From: Flexithrix dorotheae DSM 6795
Lineage (GTDB): Bacteria; Bacteroidota; Bacteroidia; Cytophagales; Flammeovirgaceae
Reading direction: 5' to 3'
DNA length: 64,000 bases
NCBI RefSeq assembly: GCF_000379765.1
Contig: NZ_KB903453.1
Location: 20,774 to 84,773 of the forward strand
The translations under genes and the position numbers were made by a program. Of the stretch, positions 55,625 through 64,000 are shown piece by piece. The notes under the pieces are model-generated. The model had not been told where the DNA came from, did not search any database, and was given only the letters and a program-made list of their open reading frames with translations. The stretch's first letter is position 1. Each line of letters starts with the position of its first letter.

Positions 55625-56632
55625 ATGTACGAGCCGAAATCTAAAGCAAATTTAAAATCATTGACCCACCCTTTGGGAACAACAATTGATCGGTTTATCC
55701 TTCAAAGGCAAAATGAATTTCCGCATGCAACCGGAGAATTATCTCAGTTACTCAGGGACATTGTTCTGGCTTCAAAGATCATCAGTAGGGAAATCAACCG
55801 GGCGGGTTTAAGTGGTATTGAAGGGTTAACGGATGAAGAAAATGTGCAGGGGGAAAAACAAAGAATGCTGGATGTGATAGCTGATGTGAGATTTATCAGG
55901 GCTCTTGTAAACGGACAACAGGTTTGTGCCATCCTTTCTGAAGAGCGGGAAGGAATAATTGAGACGGGACGAAATGAAGCCAAATACGTAATCGCTATTG
56001 ATCCATTGGATGGATCTTCAAATATTGATGTGAATGTTTCTGTAGGGACTATTTTCTCAATTTACAAACGGGTTTCAGAAGTTGGAGGCCCCTTTTCCGA
56101 TAAGGATTTTCTGCAGCCGGGCATTAATCAGGTAGCGGCCGGATATATTCTTTATGGATCTTCCACCATGTTGGTGTATACTACCGGTTATGGGGTAAAT
56201 GGATTCACCTATGAACCTTCATTAGGTGAATACTTTTTATCTCATCAAAATATCATTCAACCAGAATGGGGCGATTACTATTCCATAAATGAAAAACAAA
56301 AAGATTCCTTTCCCAAAAACATCAGGGCTTTCTTAAAATCCTGTAAAAAGAAAGACATGAATACCAGATATGTGGGTTCATTAGTGGGAGATTTTCACCG
56401 GAACCTGTTGAAGGGGGGAATTTATTTATATCCTTCAACCCAAAAATACGAGTCGGGTAAATTAAGATTGGTATATGAATGCAATGCATTGGCTTTGATT
56501 GCGGAACAGGCGAATGGAATGGCTATTAATGGCAGTGAAAGAATTCTGGAAATCCAGCCGGAATGGCATCATCAGAGAGTCCCTTTTTATGCAGGGTCCA
56601 AACAGTTGATTATGAATTTACAGGCCTTTTAG
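55625..56632 (+). CDS. fbp: Fructose-1,6-bisphosphatase class I
   Basis: The 335-residue protein has the class I FBPase motifs: SEEREG near 105-110 and the metal/phosphate site AIDPLDGSSNIDVN (Asp126, Asp129), followed by the C-terminal GKLRLVYECNALALIAEQAN. It converts fructose 1,6-bisphosphate to fructose 6-phosphate. It starts 35 bp after the PPDK stop, so one transcript probably carries the PpsR regulator, PPDK and FBPase. This is a compact gluconeogenic unit suited to growth on fucose-derived pyruvate and lactate. Confidence 0.96.
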   Translation: MYEPKSKANLKSLTHPLGTTIDRFILQRQNEFPHATGELSQLLRDIVLASKIISREINRAGLSGIEGLTDEENVQGEKQRMLDVIADVRFIRALVNGQQVCAILSEEREGIIETGRNEAKYVIAIDPLDGSSNIDVNVSVGTIFSIYKRVSEVGGPFSDKDFLQPGINQVAAGYILYGSSTMLVYTTGYGVNGFTYEPSLGEYFLSHQNIIQPEWGDYYSINEKQKDSFPKNIRAFLKSCKKKDMNTRYVGSLVGDFHRNLLKGGIYLYPSTQKYESGKLRLVYECNALALIAEQANGMAINGSERILEIQPEWHHQRVPFYAGSKQLIMNLQAF

Positions 56633-56899
56633 TTGGTAAATATTATTTCAAATTTTTATCTCACAATCAGATTCTGCTTTCCAATTTCCAATATTTAAAA
56701 AAGAGCCATAAATTTGATTGATTTTTATTGAAAATTAAATCTGGTGAATAATCAGTTTCAATTTTATTTCGATGTAAACTGACCTACCCTTTGCCCATTA
56801 AATTCTGTGGCAATAACTTGCCTTTTTTCATTAAATTTAGGCGAAATATTTTCTTTCGTGAGGAAAGACTCCATGCTAGTCACACCAGATTTTTAAATT

Positions 56900-57472
56900 A
56901 TGGAAAAAGCCCAAATCATAGAAATTGTAAGTGATATTTATTCTCCCTTAAATGAGGAATGTAAAATCCAGATTTATCAAAAAAGTAAGGTATTAACATT
57001 TGGCAAAGGTGAAATTCTGGTAAAAGCTGGTGCATATTGTGATAAATCATATTTTCTTGCGAAAGGTGGAGCACGAACTTTTTATCTCAAAGATGGGAGA
57101 GATGTGACTGATTGGTTTGCCTTTGAAAATAGCTTTATTTCATCAATTAACAGTTTTTTCTATGAAGTGCCGAGCGAAAATTATATTGAGCTTTTAGAGG
57201 ATTCTACATTGCTGGTGCTATCAAAATCTGATATTGAAGACCTATGCAATAAATTTCATGATTTTGAAAAACTCAATAAGGTGGTATTTGCCAAAACCAT
57301 GCTTCAACTTCAGGAAAGAATAGTTTCAATGCGTTTTTTTACTGCAAAACAAAAATATATTGCCTTGCTCAAATCCTTTCCAAAAATTGACCAGCGTGTG
57401 CAATTATCCCATATCGCTTCTTACATTGGAATCACTCTGGAAACATTGAGTCGTTTAAGAAGTCGAATTTGA
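56900..57472 (+). CDS. Crp/Fnr family transcriptional regulator
   Basis: The 190-residue protein has an N-terminal cyclic-nucleotide-binding-like beta barrel (about 18-115) and a C-terminal winged helix (about 150-190, with VQLSHIASYIGITLETLSRL). It has no Cys cluster for Fe-S binding. It lies 267 bp after FBPase and 184 bp before a small operon, so it likely regulates that operon or itself. Many Bacteroidota relatives respond to no known nucleotide. The cyclase at 22.7 kb could supply a ligand, but nothing links them directly. Confidence 0.85.
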   Translation: MEKAQIIEIVSDIYSPLNEECKIQIYQKSKVLTFGKGEILVKAGAYCDKSYFLAKGGARTFYLKDGRDVTDWFAFENSFISSINSFFYEVPSENYIELLEDSTLLVLSKSDIEDLCNKFHDFEKLNKVVFAKTMLQLQERIVSMRFFTAKQKYIALLKSFPKIDQRVQLSHIASYIGITLETLSRLRSRI

Positions 57473-57656
57473 TCTATATCAAATGATTTTCAATCTTCAG
57501 ACAAGACCTTTGTGATCATTAGTGGGTTAGAGGAAATAAATCAGGCGGGAAACCTGCCAGACGACCTAACTTTTGACAACCATTATGAAAGAATGATTCA
57601 AAAGGAAGCCCACAAAAATTGCAAAGCACAGATTCATAAAATGATAAGGTTTTAAA

Positions 57657-58061
57657 ATGGAGAATGGTCTGAATAATTGGTTAATTTCCGCTGGATTGCT
57701 AAGCTGTATTTTGGGCCTTATTCATTCTGTTTTAGGAGAATATTTAATTTTCCACACTAAAAGAGAAAAGGGAGACCTCATTCCCAAAAAAATTGATGCA
57801 GGGCTTAAAGCGCGTCAACTGGGTATTATTTGGGCTACCTGGCATATTGTTTCTGTCTTTGGAATAGCTATAGGAATTATCCTTATACGTATGGGGATGA
57901 TGGAAAATTTCCTCAATCATCGCACTTTTCTATTGCAGTTATCTCCTCTAGGATGGAGTATGTTTGTATCTGCATTTCTTGTTTTGGCAGCTACAAAAGG
58001 GAAGCATCCCGGTTGGGTGGTTTTACTTATAATTGGGATTTTAATCCACCTTGGGATTTAA
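57657..58061 (+). CDS. Small four-helix membrane protein A
   Basis: The 134-residue protein has four hydrophobic helices (about 9-28, 48-70, 88-110, 115-134). Conserved-looking polar residues sit at helix ends: LIHSVLGEYLIFH and GIIWATWHIVSVFGIAI. It resembles the neighbour at 58076-58468 (LGVWHMITLFLFY) in layout and in the WH motif, so the two are probably paralogs, perhaps forming a heteromer. I know no assigned function. It is co-transcribed with the next two genes (14 bp and overlapping spacing). Confidence 0.7.
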   Translation: MENGLNNWLISAGLLSCILGLIHSVLGEYLIFHTKREKGDLIPKKIDAGLKARQLGIIWATWHIVSVFGIAIGIILIRMGMMENFLNHRTFLLQLSPLGWSMFVSAFLVLAATKGKHPGWVVLLIIGILIHLGI

Positions 58062-58075
58062 AATAAAATCAACAA

Positions 58076-58468
58076 ATGAAGAATCCTTACATAATAATTT
58101 CGGGAATAATAAACCTGCTTACAGCATTCATTCACCTAATTGGAGGACAAAATGATTTAATAAACCCGATGGTTAAAAGCAATTTGAACCTTCAACAAAA
58201 GGGTGAACTCCTTGGGGTGTGGCATATGATCACCCTCTTTTTGTTCTATACTACCATTATCATTTTTAAACACGGGATGAGTAGTCAAAAAGCAGAAAAT
58301 TCAGGCGTATTGAAGTTTATAGGTATGACATATCTCCTTTTTAGTCTTCCATTTATAATATGTAGTATTTGGTATTGGATTTTTGCTCCTCAATGGGTTT
58401 TACTATTTCCAATAGGAATTCTGATTCTGTTAGGGTTAAAAAAATCATCAATTGAAAAAAATGACTAA
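58076..58468 (+). CDS. Small four-helix membrane protein B
   Basis: The 130-residue protein has four hydrophobic helices and the motifs INLLTAFIHLIGGQNDL and GELLGVWHMITLF, comparable to its neighbour at 57657-58061. Charged residues are few and confined to loops. Its stop overlaps the start of the following reductase gene by one base, indicating tight coupling. Function unknown; a role with the flavin-dependent reductase in the membrane is possible but unproven. Confidence 0.7.
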   Translation: MKNPYIIISGIINLLTAFIHLIGGQNDLINPMVKSNLNLQQKGELLGVWHMITLFLFYTTIIIFKHGMSSQKAENSGVLKFIGMTYLLFSLPFIICSIWYWIFAPQWVLLFPIGILILLGLKKSSIEKND

Positions 58469-59049
58469 TGAAAAAACAAATAGTAATAGTGGTGGGACAT
58501 CCGGACTATGAAAGCTTCAACTTTGCTCTGGCAAATGCCTATCAAAAGGGAGCGGAAAATTCCGGTGCAGATGTTCGGGTAATCAATATCAGGGATTTGG
58601 ATTTTAATCCGAATCTGCAGTATGGTTACCGAAAACATATCGAACTGGAACCAGATTTAATTAAAAGCCAGGAATTATTGAAATGGGCAACGCATATTGT
58701 CTGGATTTATCCTGTTTGGTGGGGATCTGTCCCAGCCATTATGAAAGGATTTTTAGACCGGGTTCTTCTCCCTGGATTTGCCTTCAAAAAAAGAGAAGGT
58801 TCATTGTGGTGGGATAAATATTTTAAAGGAAAAACAGCCAGAATAATATGTACATTAGACCAACCTCCATGGTATTACAAATATTTTAATAGTAGCCCCA
58901 GCCATAATGCTATGAAAAAATTGACTATGAATTTTATTGGGGTAAAATCTGTAAAAATCACATCTATTGGACCGATGAGACTATCAAAAGATGAATTTAG
59001 AGCAAAGTGGATAAATAAAATTGAGAAACTTGGAGAAAAAAACGAATAA
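58468..59049 (+). CDS. NAD(P)H oxidoreductase, flavodoxin fold
   Basis: The 193-residue protein belongs to the flavodoxin-like NAD(P)H:quinone oxidoreductase family (KefF/MdaB/NQO-like). It has the N-terminal GHPDYESFNFALANAY flavin-binding loop, WIYPVWWGSVPAIMKGFLDR and the GFAFKK stretch that follows. Members use FMN or FAD to reduce quinones, often as detoxification. It is the third gene of the putative operon with two small membrane proteins. The Crp-like regulator directly upstream may control it. Confidence 0.85.
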   Translation: MKKQIVIVVGHPDYESFNFALANAYQKGAENSGADVRVINIRDLDFNPNLQYGYRKHIELEPDLIKSQELLKWATHIVWIYPVWWGSVPAIMKGFLDRVLLPGFAFKKREGSLWWDKYFKGKTARIICTLDQPPWYYKYFNSSPSHNAMKKLTMNFIGVKSVKITSIGPMRLSKDEFRAKWINKIEKLGEKNE

Positions 59050-59169
59050 AATTTTCATTAAAAAAAGAGTCTTGAGATATCTTCCGAAGAGTTTTTAAAC
59101 AAATTGAATAATTTTTCAAAAAAAAATAGCCCAATTTGGTGAAATGAAGTATTACAGAACAAACATTTG

Positions 59170-59186
59170 ATTCAATTTAATTGAAT
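59170..59186. promoter_or_regulatory. Inverted repeat upstream of hypothetical gene
   Basis: ATTCAAT (59170-59176) and ATTGAAT (59180-59186) are perfect 7-bp arms separated by TTA, 25 bp before the start codon at 59212. It may be an operator. Confidence 0.4.
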
Positions 59187-59211
59187 ACTTTACTTTTTGT
59201 AATACTTAAAC

Positions 59212-59730
59212 ATGAGTTTGAAATCAATTTTTAGAGGAGGTGGGGAGATTAATAAAAAAAGAAAAATCGCCAATAAGGTACTATTTCCCAAGGAATGTTT
59301 TAACCCTGAAAAATATGTTATCATTCATGTAAATAGAGAAAAATCCCTTTTGCATTATCGGTGGAAAAGAACCACTTCACGAATGGATGAAGATGATTAT
59401 AAATTAACCATAGCTTATCTTTTTCATTTGGTTTTTACTCAAAAAATCAGCCGAATTATTGCAGATCATGCCCACAAAGATTTCACCATTGGAGTACACC
59501 TCCAGCCCTGGACAGCCAGAATTATGGAGTTAGGCGCTAAATTAGGTGTAAAAAAGGTTGCCATTATTGAAAGCAAGGATTTTATTACCCAATTATCCCT
59601 GGAACAAATAGTTGAGTTTGTTCAAAAAAATAATACTTGTTCGGAGGTGAAATTTTTTAAAGATTATGCGCTGGCTTTCCAATGGATTTTTGCCCCAGGT
59701 CTTTCAAATCCAAGACCATTTGAATCATAA
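59212..59730 (+). CDS. Hypothetical protein, possible STAS-like fold
   Basis: I do not recognise this 172-residue protein. It has a basic N-terminus (residues 1-35), then alternating beta and alpha segments (YVIIHVNREKSLLHYRWKR, KISRIIADHAHKDFTI, KKVAIIESKDFI) that suggest a small alpha/beta domain similar to STAS-like or SpoIIAA-like folds in Bacteroidota. No signal peptide or membrane segment is present, so it is probably cytoplasmic. It lies 162 bp after the reductase and 93 bp before a fucosidase gene, and is probably monocistronic. Confidence 0.6.
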   Translation: MSLKSIFRGGGEINKKRKIANKVLFPKECFNPEKYVIIHVNREKSLLHYRWKRTTSRMDEDDYKLTIAYLFHLVFTQKISRIIADHAHKDFTIGVHLQPWTARIMELGAKLGVKKVAIIESKDFITQLSLEQIVEFVQKNNTCSEVKFFKDYALAFQWIFAPGLSNPRPFES

Positions 59731-59823
59731 TATCAAGAATTGTTTGCGCACACAGTGAAAAATATTGGACTTTTTTAGTAAAATTGCAATTTAGAATCAA
59801 ACAACCAATTACCATTTACCCAC

Positions 59824-61266
59824 ATGCGCTATTTACTGCTGATTTCCCTGTTTTTCATTTCTTTTTTTCCATTACAACTCACTGCTCAGGAGGAAAATGT
59901 CCATCCACAATCCAAGGAATATGATTGGCCAAAAGATCCAAAAGTTTTGGAAAAATTGGATAAATGGCAGGATCTGAAGTTTGGTATGATCATTCATTGG
60001 GGCTTATATGCGGTCCCGGGAGTGATAGAGTCCTGGGAGTTGTGTTCCGAGGATTGGCTCAACCGACCAGATAGTATGACTTATCAGCAATATAAGGATT
60101 GGTATTGGGGATTAAAGGATTCATTTAATCCTGTAAATTTTAATCCGGAGCAATGGGCAAAAGCCGCAAATCAAGCCGGAATGAAATACCTGGTATTCAC
60201 TACCAAACATCACGATGGGTTTAATATGTTTGATACCCGGCAAACGGATTTTAAAATTTCTGATGGTCCTTTCTCCACTAATCCTAAAAGCAATGTCGCT
60301 AAACATGTTTTTGAAGCATTTAGAAATGAAGGGATGATGATTGGTGCTTATTTTTCCAAGCCCGACTGGCATTCCCAGTATTTTTGGTGGGATAAATATG
60401 CCACTCCTAACAGAAATGTGAATTATGATATCCGGAAACATCCGGCCAGATGGGAAAAATTTAAGGATTTTAGTTTCCAGCAGATTAAGGAATTGATGAC
60501 GGATTACGGCAAAATAGATATTTTATGGCTGGATGGTGGATGGGTCAGACCTAAAAATACCATCAATGAGGAAGTATTGAGTTGGGGAGCCCCCATTCCC
60601 GATTGGGATCAAAGTATTAATATTCCAAAAATTGCGGCAATGGCCAGAGAAAACCAACCTGGATTGCTGGTAGTGGACAGAACGGTGCATGGGCCTTATG
60701 AGAATTACCAGACTCCCGAGCGAAGTATTCCGGAAACCCAATTACCACATCCCTGGGAAAGCTGTATGCCGCTGGCCAACAACTGGGGTTATGTCCCTAA
60801 TGACCAGTTCAAATCTACTACTAAAGTGATCCATTCCCTCATTGAGGTGGTCGCCAAAGGGGGAAGTCTTTTGTTGGGTATAGGACCAAAACCAGATGGA
60901 ACTTTAAGAGAAAAGGACCTGGAAAGTATGAAAAAAATTGGTGCCTGGATGGATAAAAATGGAAAAGCCATATATAATACCAGAATTACCTCTGATTATC
61001 AGGATGATAAAACCTTTTTCACAAAAGGAAAAAATGGGGAAATGTATGCATTGGTGAATATGGAAGAGGGGAAAGAAATTCCGTCCACCATCAGCTGGAC
61101 GGGAAACATCCCAGATAAAAGTAAGAAAATGGTTTTATTGAGTTCTGGTACCAATGTAAAATGGAAACAGACTGGAAAAACGATTACCATTACGCTTCCC
61201 AAAAGCTTTTTAAAAAATAATCCGGAATATCCTGCGCTTACCTTTGAATTTATACCTGCGGAATAA
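59824..61266 (+). CDS. GH29 alpha-L-fucosidase, second copy
   Basis: The 480-residue protein has a signal peptide (to about 22, LQLTAQ) and a GH29 domain with HWGLYAVPG near 58, TTKHHDGFNMF near 127 and the nucleophile Asp237 in ILWLDGGW. It lacks the longer C-terminal domain of the fucosidase at 37225-39009. Active-site surroundings also differ (LDGGW here, FDTPG there), which suggests different linkage or aglycone preference. It stands alone, 8 kb from the SusC/D cluster, yet belongs functionally to the fucose theme of the region. Confidence 0.93.
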   Translation: MRYLLLISLFFISFFPLQLTAQEENVHPQSKEYDWPKDPKVLEKLDKWQDLKFGMIIHWGLYAVPGVIESWELCSEDWLNRPDSMTYQQYKDWYWGLKDSFNPVNFNPEQWAKAANQAGMKYLVFTTKHHDGFNMFDTRQTDFKISDGPFSTNPKSNVAKHVFEAFRNEGMMIGAYFSKPDWHSQYFWWDKYATPNRNVNYDIRKHPARWEKFKDFSFQQIKELMTDYGKIDILWLDGGWVRPKNTINEEVLSWGAPIPDWDQSINIPKIAAMARENQPGLLVVDRTVHGPYENYQTPERSIPETQLPHPWESCMPLANNWGYVPNDQFKSTTKVIHSLIEVVAKGGSLLLGIGPKPDGTLREKDLESMKKIGAWMDKNGKAIYNTRITSDYQDDKTFFTKGKNGEMYALVNMEEGKEIPSTISWTGNIPDKSKKMVLLSSGTNVKWKQTGKTITITLPKSFLKNNPEYPALTFEFIPAE

Positions 61267-61849
61267 TGGTTGTTATCTGGTTTATTTTATTTATAAAACC
61301 TGAACCCCGGAATCTGGATAGACCAAACACGGTCATTTGATCATCCTGTATTTTCTGGGGAGAAATTTTTGAAGACATCATTGTATGCCATACAACCTAT
61401 TGTTTTAAAAAAAGCTTAACTCCAACCTATTATTAATTTATTACTGAACTAAATGAAGCATAAATTCATTTTTTGTTCATGCAGAGAAAATGAAGAAGGT
61501 TTAATTTTGAAGCGTTCGAAAATTAGTATTCTATTTTCTTTATTTATTCTGCGTCAGAAAACCATTTCTAAATTTGAAATGGCTTTTTTGTTTTATGAGG
61601 TCACCTGCGAAAAAGCCATTCCATAAGGAGCAGCTTTTTGTGACTTTTTTTGAATTATATAGGAGTAAATGTCTTAAATTGTTCTCATTAAATTTTAAAA
61701 AGGACTGGCCAATAGGAAATCAATTTCTTCAATAGGATATTGACTTTATAAGAGCTTGAGGGCATGGAAGAATTCAACAAGTTAAAACATAAAGGGCAAG
61801 ATGAATTATTGCCAATAAAATCTTCAATATAAGAACACCAAATCCACAA
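61267..61849. other. Intergenic region with orphan terminator
   Basis: No protein gene is visible in these 583 bases. A terminator-like hairpin lies at 61562-61590, and a TAATTTTG -7-like box at 61502-61509 lies before it. A short untranslated RNA could be made between them, but no matching -33 box was seen at normal spacing. Confidence 0.4.
61562..61590 (+). terminator. Orphan terminator-like hairpin
   Basis: CCATTTC (61562-61568) and GAAATGG (61576-61582) form a 7-bp stem followed by CTTTTTTG. It lies nearly 300 bp past the fucosidase stop and 260 bp before the next gene. Confidence 0.6.
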
Positions 61850-62821
61850 ATGATGAAAGCGGCAATTACAACGAAAGCGGGAAACCCGGAAGTGATTCAG
61901 TTAGCAGAAATACCAAAGCCAAAATCAAAACCCGGTTGGGTCCTATTAAAAGTGAAAGCCTTTGGACTAAATCGTTCTGAACTATTCACCAGACGTGGCG
62001 ACTCTCCAGGTGTTGAATTTCCAAGAATTCAGGGTATTGAATGCGTGGGTTTGGTAGAAGAAGATCCTTCCCACACTTACGAGAAAGGACAACAGGTGGC
62101 TGCTATCATGGGTGAGATGGGAAGGCTTTTTGATGGAAGTTATGCAGAGTTTACTTTGGTTCCCTTGGAAATTGTATTTCCTTTCAAAAGTAACTTACCT
62201 TGGGAAACGCTTGGAGCAATTCCAGAAATGTTCCAAACTGTTTCAGGTTCACTTAATCAGGCCCTTGAAATTCAAAAAGGAGAATCCTTACTTATAAGAG
62301 GAGGTACATCTTCCATTGGCATGCTCGCTGGCCAGCTTGCAAAGGCAAAAGGATTAACCGTTATTGCATCCACCAGAAATCCGGATAAAAAAAAGGCATT
62401 ACTGGATAATGGAGTAGATTATGTGGTGCTTGATAATGGAAAAGTCGAAGATCAGGTGAAAGGGATTTTTCCTAATGGGGTGAATAAGGTGCTTGAACTC
62501 ATCGGCACAAGAACTTTAAAAGATTCTCTTCAATGCATTGCATCAAAAGGGATGGTTTGTATGACAGGTATTCTTGGAAACGAATGGACAATGAAAGATT
62601 TTACACCCATGGGGGACATTCCTTCTCTGGGAAGACTTACTGTTTATATGGGTGAATCAAAGCATCTTTCCAAAAGTCTGTTACAAGAGTTTATAGAGGA
62701 GGTGGAAAATGAGAATATCAAATTGAATATAGATACTGTATTTACCTTGGACAAATTGGTGGAGGCGCATGATTATATGGAGAACAACAAAGCCAGTGGA
62801 AAAATTGTAGTAAAAATCTGA
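61850..62821 (+). CDS. Zinc-type alcohol dehydrogenase-like / quinone oxidoreductase (MDR)
   Basis: The 323-residue medium-chain dehydrogenase/reductase has the N-terminal catalytic GroES-like fold (FGLNRSELFTRRGDSPGVEF) and a Rossmann region with LLIRGGTSSIGMLAGQLAKA (an NADPH-type loop). It lacks the structural-zinc Cys cluster, so it belongs to the quinone oxidoreductase branch. Such enzymes reduce quinones or activated alkenes; the substrate here is unknown. Two adjacent ATG codons open the gene. It stands alone between a fucosidase and a molybdoenzyme operon. Confidence 0.88.
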   Translation: MMKAAITTKAGNPEVIQLAEIPKPKSKPGWVLLKVKAFGLNRSELFTRRGDSPGVEFPRIQGIECVGLVEEDPSHTYEKGQQVAAIMGEMGRLFDGSYAEFTLVPLEIVFPFKSNLPWETLGAIPEMFQTVSGSLNQALEIQKGESLLIRGGTSSIGMLAGQLAKAKGLTVIASTRNPDKKKALLDNGVDYVVLDNGKVEDQVKGIFPNGVNKVLELIGTRTLKDSLQCIASKGMVCMTGILGNEWTMKDFTPMGDIPSLGRLTVYMGESKHLSKSLLQEFIEEVENENIKLNIDTVFTLDKLVEAHDYMENNKASGKIVVKI

Positions 62822-63194
62822 CAACTAATCCAATTTTGAAGGAGTGCTGTGTAATTCTATCTCGGTAACTCTTCTTCCCATTGATGATTCCATGTTGAAT
62901 ATTTTTTAAAGTTTTAGCGAATTGGGCTTAAAGAATTGAGTAAATCAACAGAGATACTAAGTGATCCCCTTCCAATGATTTCTGGCCACTCCGGTATTAA
63001 AAATCCTAAAATTCCGGCAAATACAAGAACGAATTGATTTCCTGAATATGGCTCATTTCCTTGCAGAAGCTAATTTGGTATGGTCGTTTGAAATTCGTAA
63101 GTAAAAGTTTGATTTCCATAATTTCCGTGTGGTAATTTTTCGTACCTTGTATATTAATTTGAGTGTTTAATTTTCTGTAAAAAATATCAGTAAT
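62822..63194. other. Intergenic region, no gene seen
   Basis: These 373 bases hold no convincing gene or terminator. TATTAATTTG near 63152 is close to a -7 box, but one base short of TAnnTTTG, so a promoter for the iron-sulfur subunit gene is only suggested. Confidence 0.45.
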
Positions 63195-63650
63195 ATGGCT
63201 ATTTACAATCTGAATATAAATGGAAAAGACCATAAGGTAGATGTTGACCCGGCAACTCCAATGCTTTGGGTTTTAAGAGAGCATCTCAATTTGGCGGGAA
63301 CAAAATATGGCTGCGGAATTGCCCAATGTGGGGCTTGTACCATTCACCTCAATGGGAATGCCGTTCGATCGTGTCAGTTGCTGGTTTCAGCGGTTAGAGA
63401 TCAGGCCATAACCACCATTGAAGGTCTTTCAGAAAACGGTGATCACCCGGTGCAAAAAGCCTGGTTAGCACTTGATGTGGCTCAATGCGGATACTGCCAA
63501 ACAGGACAGATTATGAGTGCTTCTGCACTTTTAGAGAAGAACCCTCATCCCAGTGATGAAGAAATTAAGGCAGCTATGAATGGTAATATTTGTCGGTGTG
63601 GTACTTATACCCGAATAAAAAAAGCCATTAAATCCATCTCCAAAACTTAA
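63195..63650 (+). CDS. (2Fe-2S)-binding subunit of an isoquinoline-oxidoreductase-type molybdoenzyme
   Basis: The 151-residue protein has a plant-type ferredoxin domain with Cys40, Cys45, Cys48 and Cys60 ([16 protein letters not shown]) and a second four-helix 2Fe-2S domain with Cys98, Cys101, Cys133 and Cys135 ([10 protein letters not shown], then [10 protein letters not shown]). It passes electrons from the molybdenum site of a xanthine-oxidase-family enzyme. The gene for the large molybdopterin subunit follows 26 bp downstream. The natural substrate, often an aldehyde or N-heterocycle, cannot be inferred. Confidence 0.94.
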   Translation: MAIYNLNINGKDHKVDVDPATPMLWVLREHLNLAGTKYGCGIAQCGACTIHLNGNAVRSCQLLVSAVRDQAITTIEGLSENGDHPVQKAWLALDVAQCGYCQTGQIMSASALLEKNPHPSDEEIKAAMNGNICRCGTYTRIKKAIKSISKT

Positions 63651-63676
63651 TCATAACCTTAAAATTCCACAACAAA

Positions 63677-64000
63677 ATGAATACTATTAAAACCAGAATT
63701 GGCAGACGTTCTTTTTTGAAAATTTCGGCACTTAGTGGTGGTGGAATGGTGATTGGGTTCAATTTGTTATCCGGCTGTCAGGGAAGTAGCCCTGAAGAAG
63801 TTCGTGCCTTACCCAAAGAATGGTTTAAGCTAAACGGGTTTTTAAAAATCGGAGAAAATGGACTGGTTACCATTATGGCGCCTAACCCTGAATTTGGACA
63901 GAATGTAAAAACATCTTTGCCTATGATCGTAGCCGAAGAACTGGATGTGAACTGGAAAGATGTAATTGTAGAACAGGCCCCATTTAATACAGCCATATAT
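63677..64000 (+). CDS. Xanthine dehydrogenase family molybdopterin-binding subunit (3' truncated by window)
   Basis: The frame is open from ATG 63677 to the window end (108 codons seen; the family is about 700-750 residues). It begins with a twin-arginine signal (GRRSFLKISALSGGGMVIGF) and an LLSGC lipobox-like stretch, so the folded molybdoenzyme is exported by Tat. The following FLKIGENGLVTIMAPNPEFG and VAEELDVNWKDVIVEQAPF are typical of IorB-type large subunits. It pairs with the preceding 2Fe-2S protein. Confidence 0.9.
   Translation, partial: MNTIKTRIGRRSFLKISALSGGGMVIGFNLLSGCQGSSPEEVRALPKEWFKLNGFLKIGENGLVTIMAPNPEFGQNVKTSLPMIVAEELDVNWKDVIVEQAPFNTAIY

Noticed and set aside
1..64000. CRISPR arrays, tRNA and rRNA genes
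   Set aside because: No regularly spaced repeats with unique spacers, no cloverleaf and no rRNA-like stretch was seen; the repeated elements found are dispersed or simple arrays.

Overview
The window looks like a chromosomal segment of a Bacteroidota organism, most likely class Cytophagia (Cyclobacteriaceae-like). The reasons are AT-rich DNA, two SusC/SusD pairs each preceded by an ECF sigma factor and a FecR anti-sigma factor, many secreted carbohydrate enzymes, starts without clear Shine-Dalgarno sequences, and one textbook TTTG/TAnnTTTG promoter. The taxonomy is an inference from gene content. No rRNA, tRNA or CRISPR array was seen.

Layout. 1-6.4 kb is a plus-strand pectin/rhamnogalacturonan cluster: a sialate-type O-acetylesterase cut by the window edge, a CE12-like acetylesterase, a GH105 hydrolase and an unassigned six-hairpin glycosidase. 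It is followed by a TIG/beta-helix lipoprotein (6.9-9.0 kb). 9.4-14.9 kb (minus) is a probable metal-uptake locus: two paralogous small proteins with a CGGKCYL motif, a helical lipoprotein, a TonB-dependent receptor and a PepSY membrane protein. 15.3-22.3 kb (minus) is SusC/SusD system 1 with FecR and sigma factor. 22.7-23.8 kb (minus) is a membrane class III cyclase. 23.9-30.2 kb (minus) is a GbsR-controlled RND efflux operon. 30.5-32.8 kb (plus) is an arsenic operon (ArsR, a secreted LMW-PTP-type arsenate reductase, ACR3). 33.0-40.6 kb (plus) holds a purple-acid-phosphatase-like protein, two sulfatases and a GH29 fucosidase. A LacI regulator (40.7-41.7 kb, minus) diverges from a three-gene L-fucose oxidation operon (42.1-44.5 kb, plus). 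44.7-51.7 kb (minus) is SusC/SusD system 2. 52.2-56.6 kb (plus) is a gluconeogenic operon (PpsR-type regulator, PPDK, FBPase). 56.9-59.7 kb has a Crp-like regulator, two small membrane proteins, a flavodoxin-fold reductase and a hypothetical protein. A second GH29 fucosidase, a quinone-oxidoreductase-like MDR and the start of an isoquinoline-oxidoreductase-type molybdoenzyme pair complete the window.

How the genes fit together. The sulfatases, fucosidases and SusC/D systems suggest uptake of sulfated fucose-containing glycans. The SDR/FAH genes fit the non-phosphorylative L-fucose route to pyruvate and lactate. The neighbouring PPDK and FBPase would return pyruvate to hexose phosphates. This chain is inferred from family membership and proximity.

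The main signals beyond genes are: (i) a dispersed element in four copies with variable 14-nt CCGGTATGGAG-type units, one ending in a sulfatase start codon; (ii) degenerate GGGATTAG arrays in consecutive spacers of the rhamnogalacturonan cluster; (iii) matching inverted repeats controlling the efflux operon, one lying over a consensus promoter; (iv) an apparent UxaA-dehydratase remnant beside the fucose operon; (v) several strong inverted repeats in control regions.
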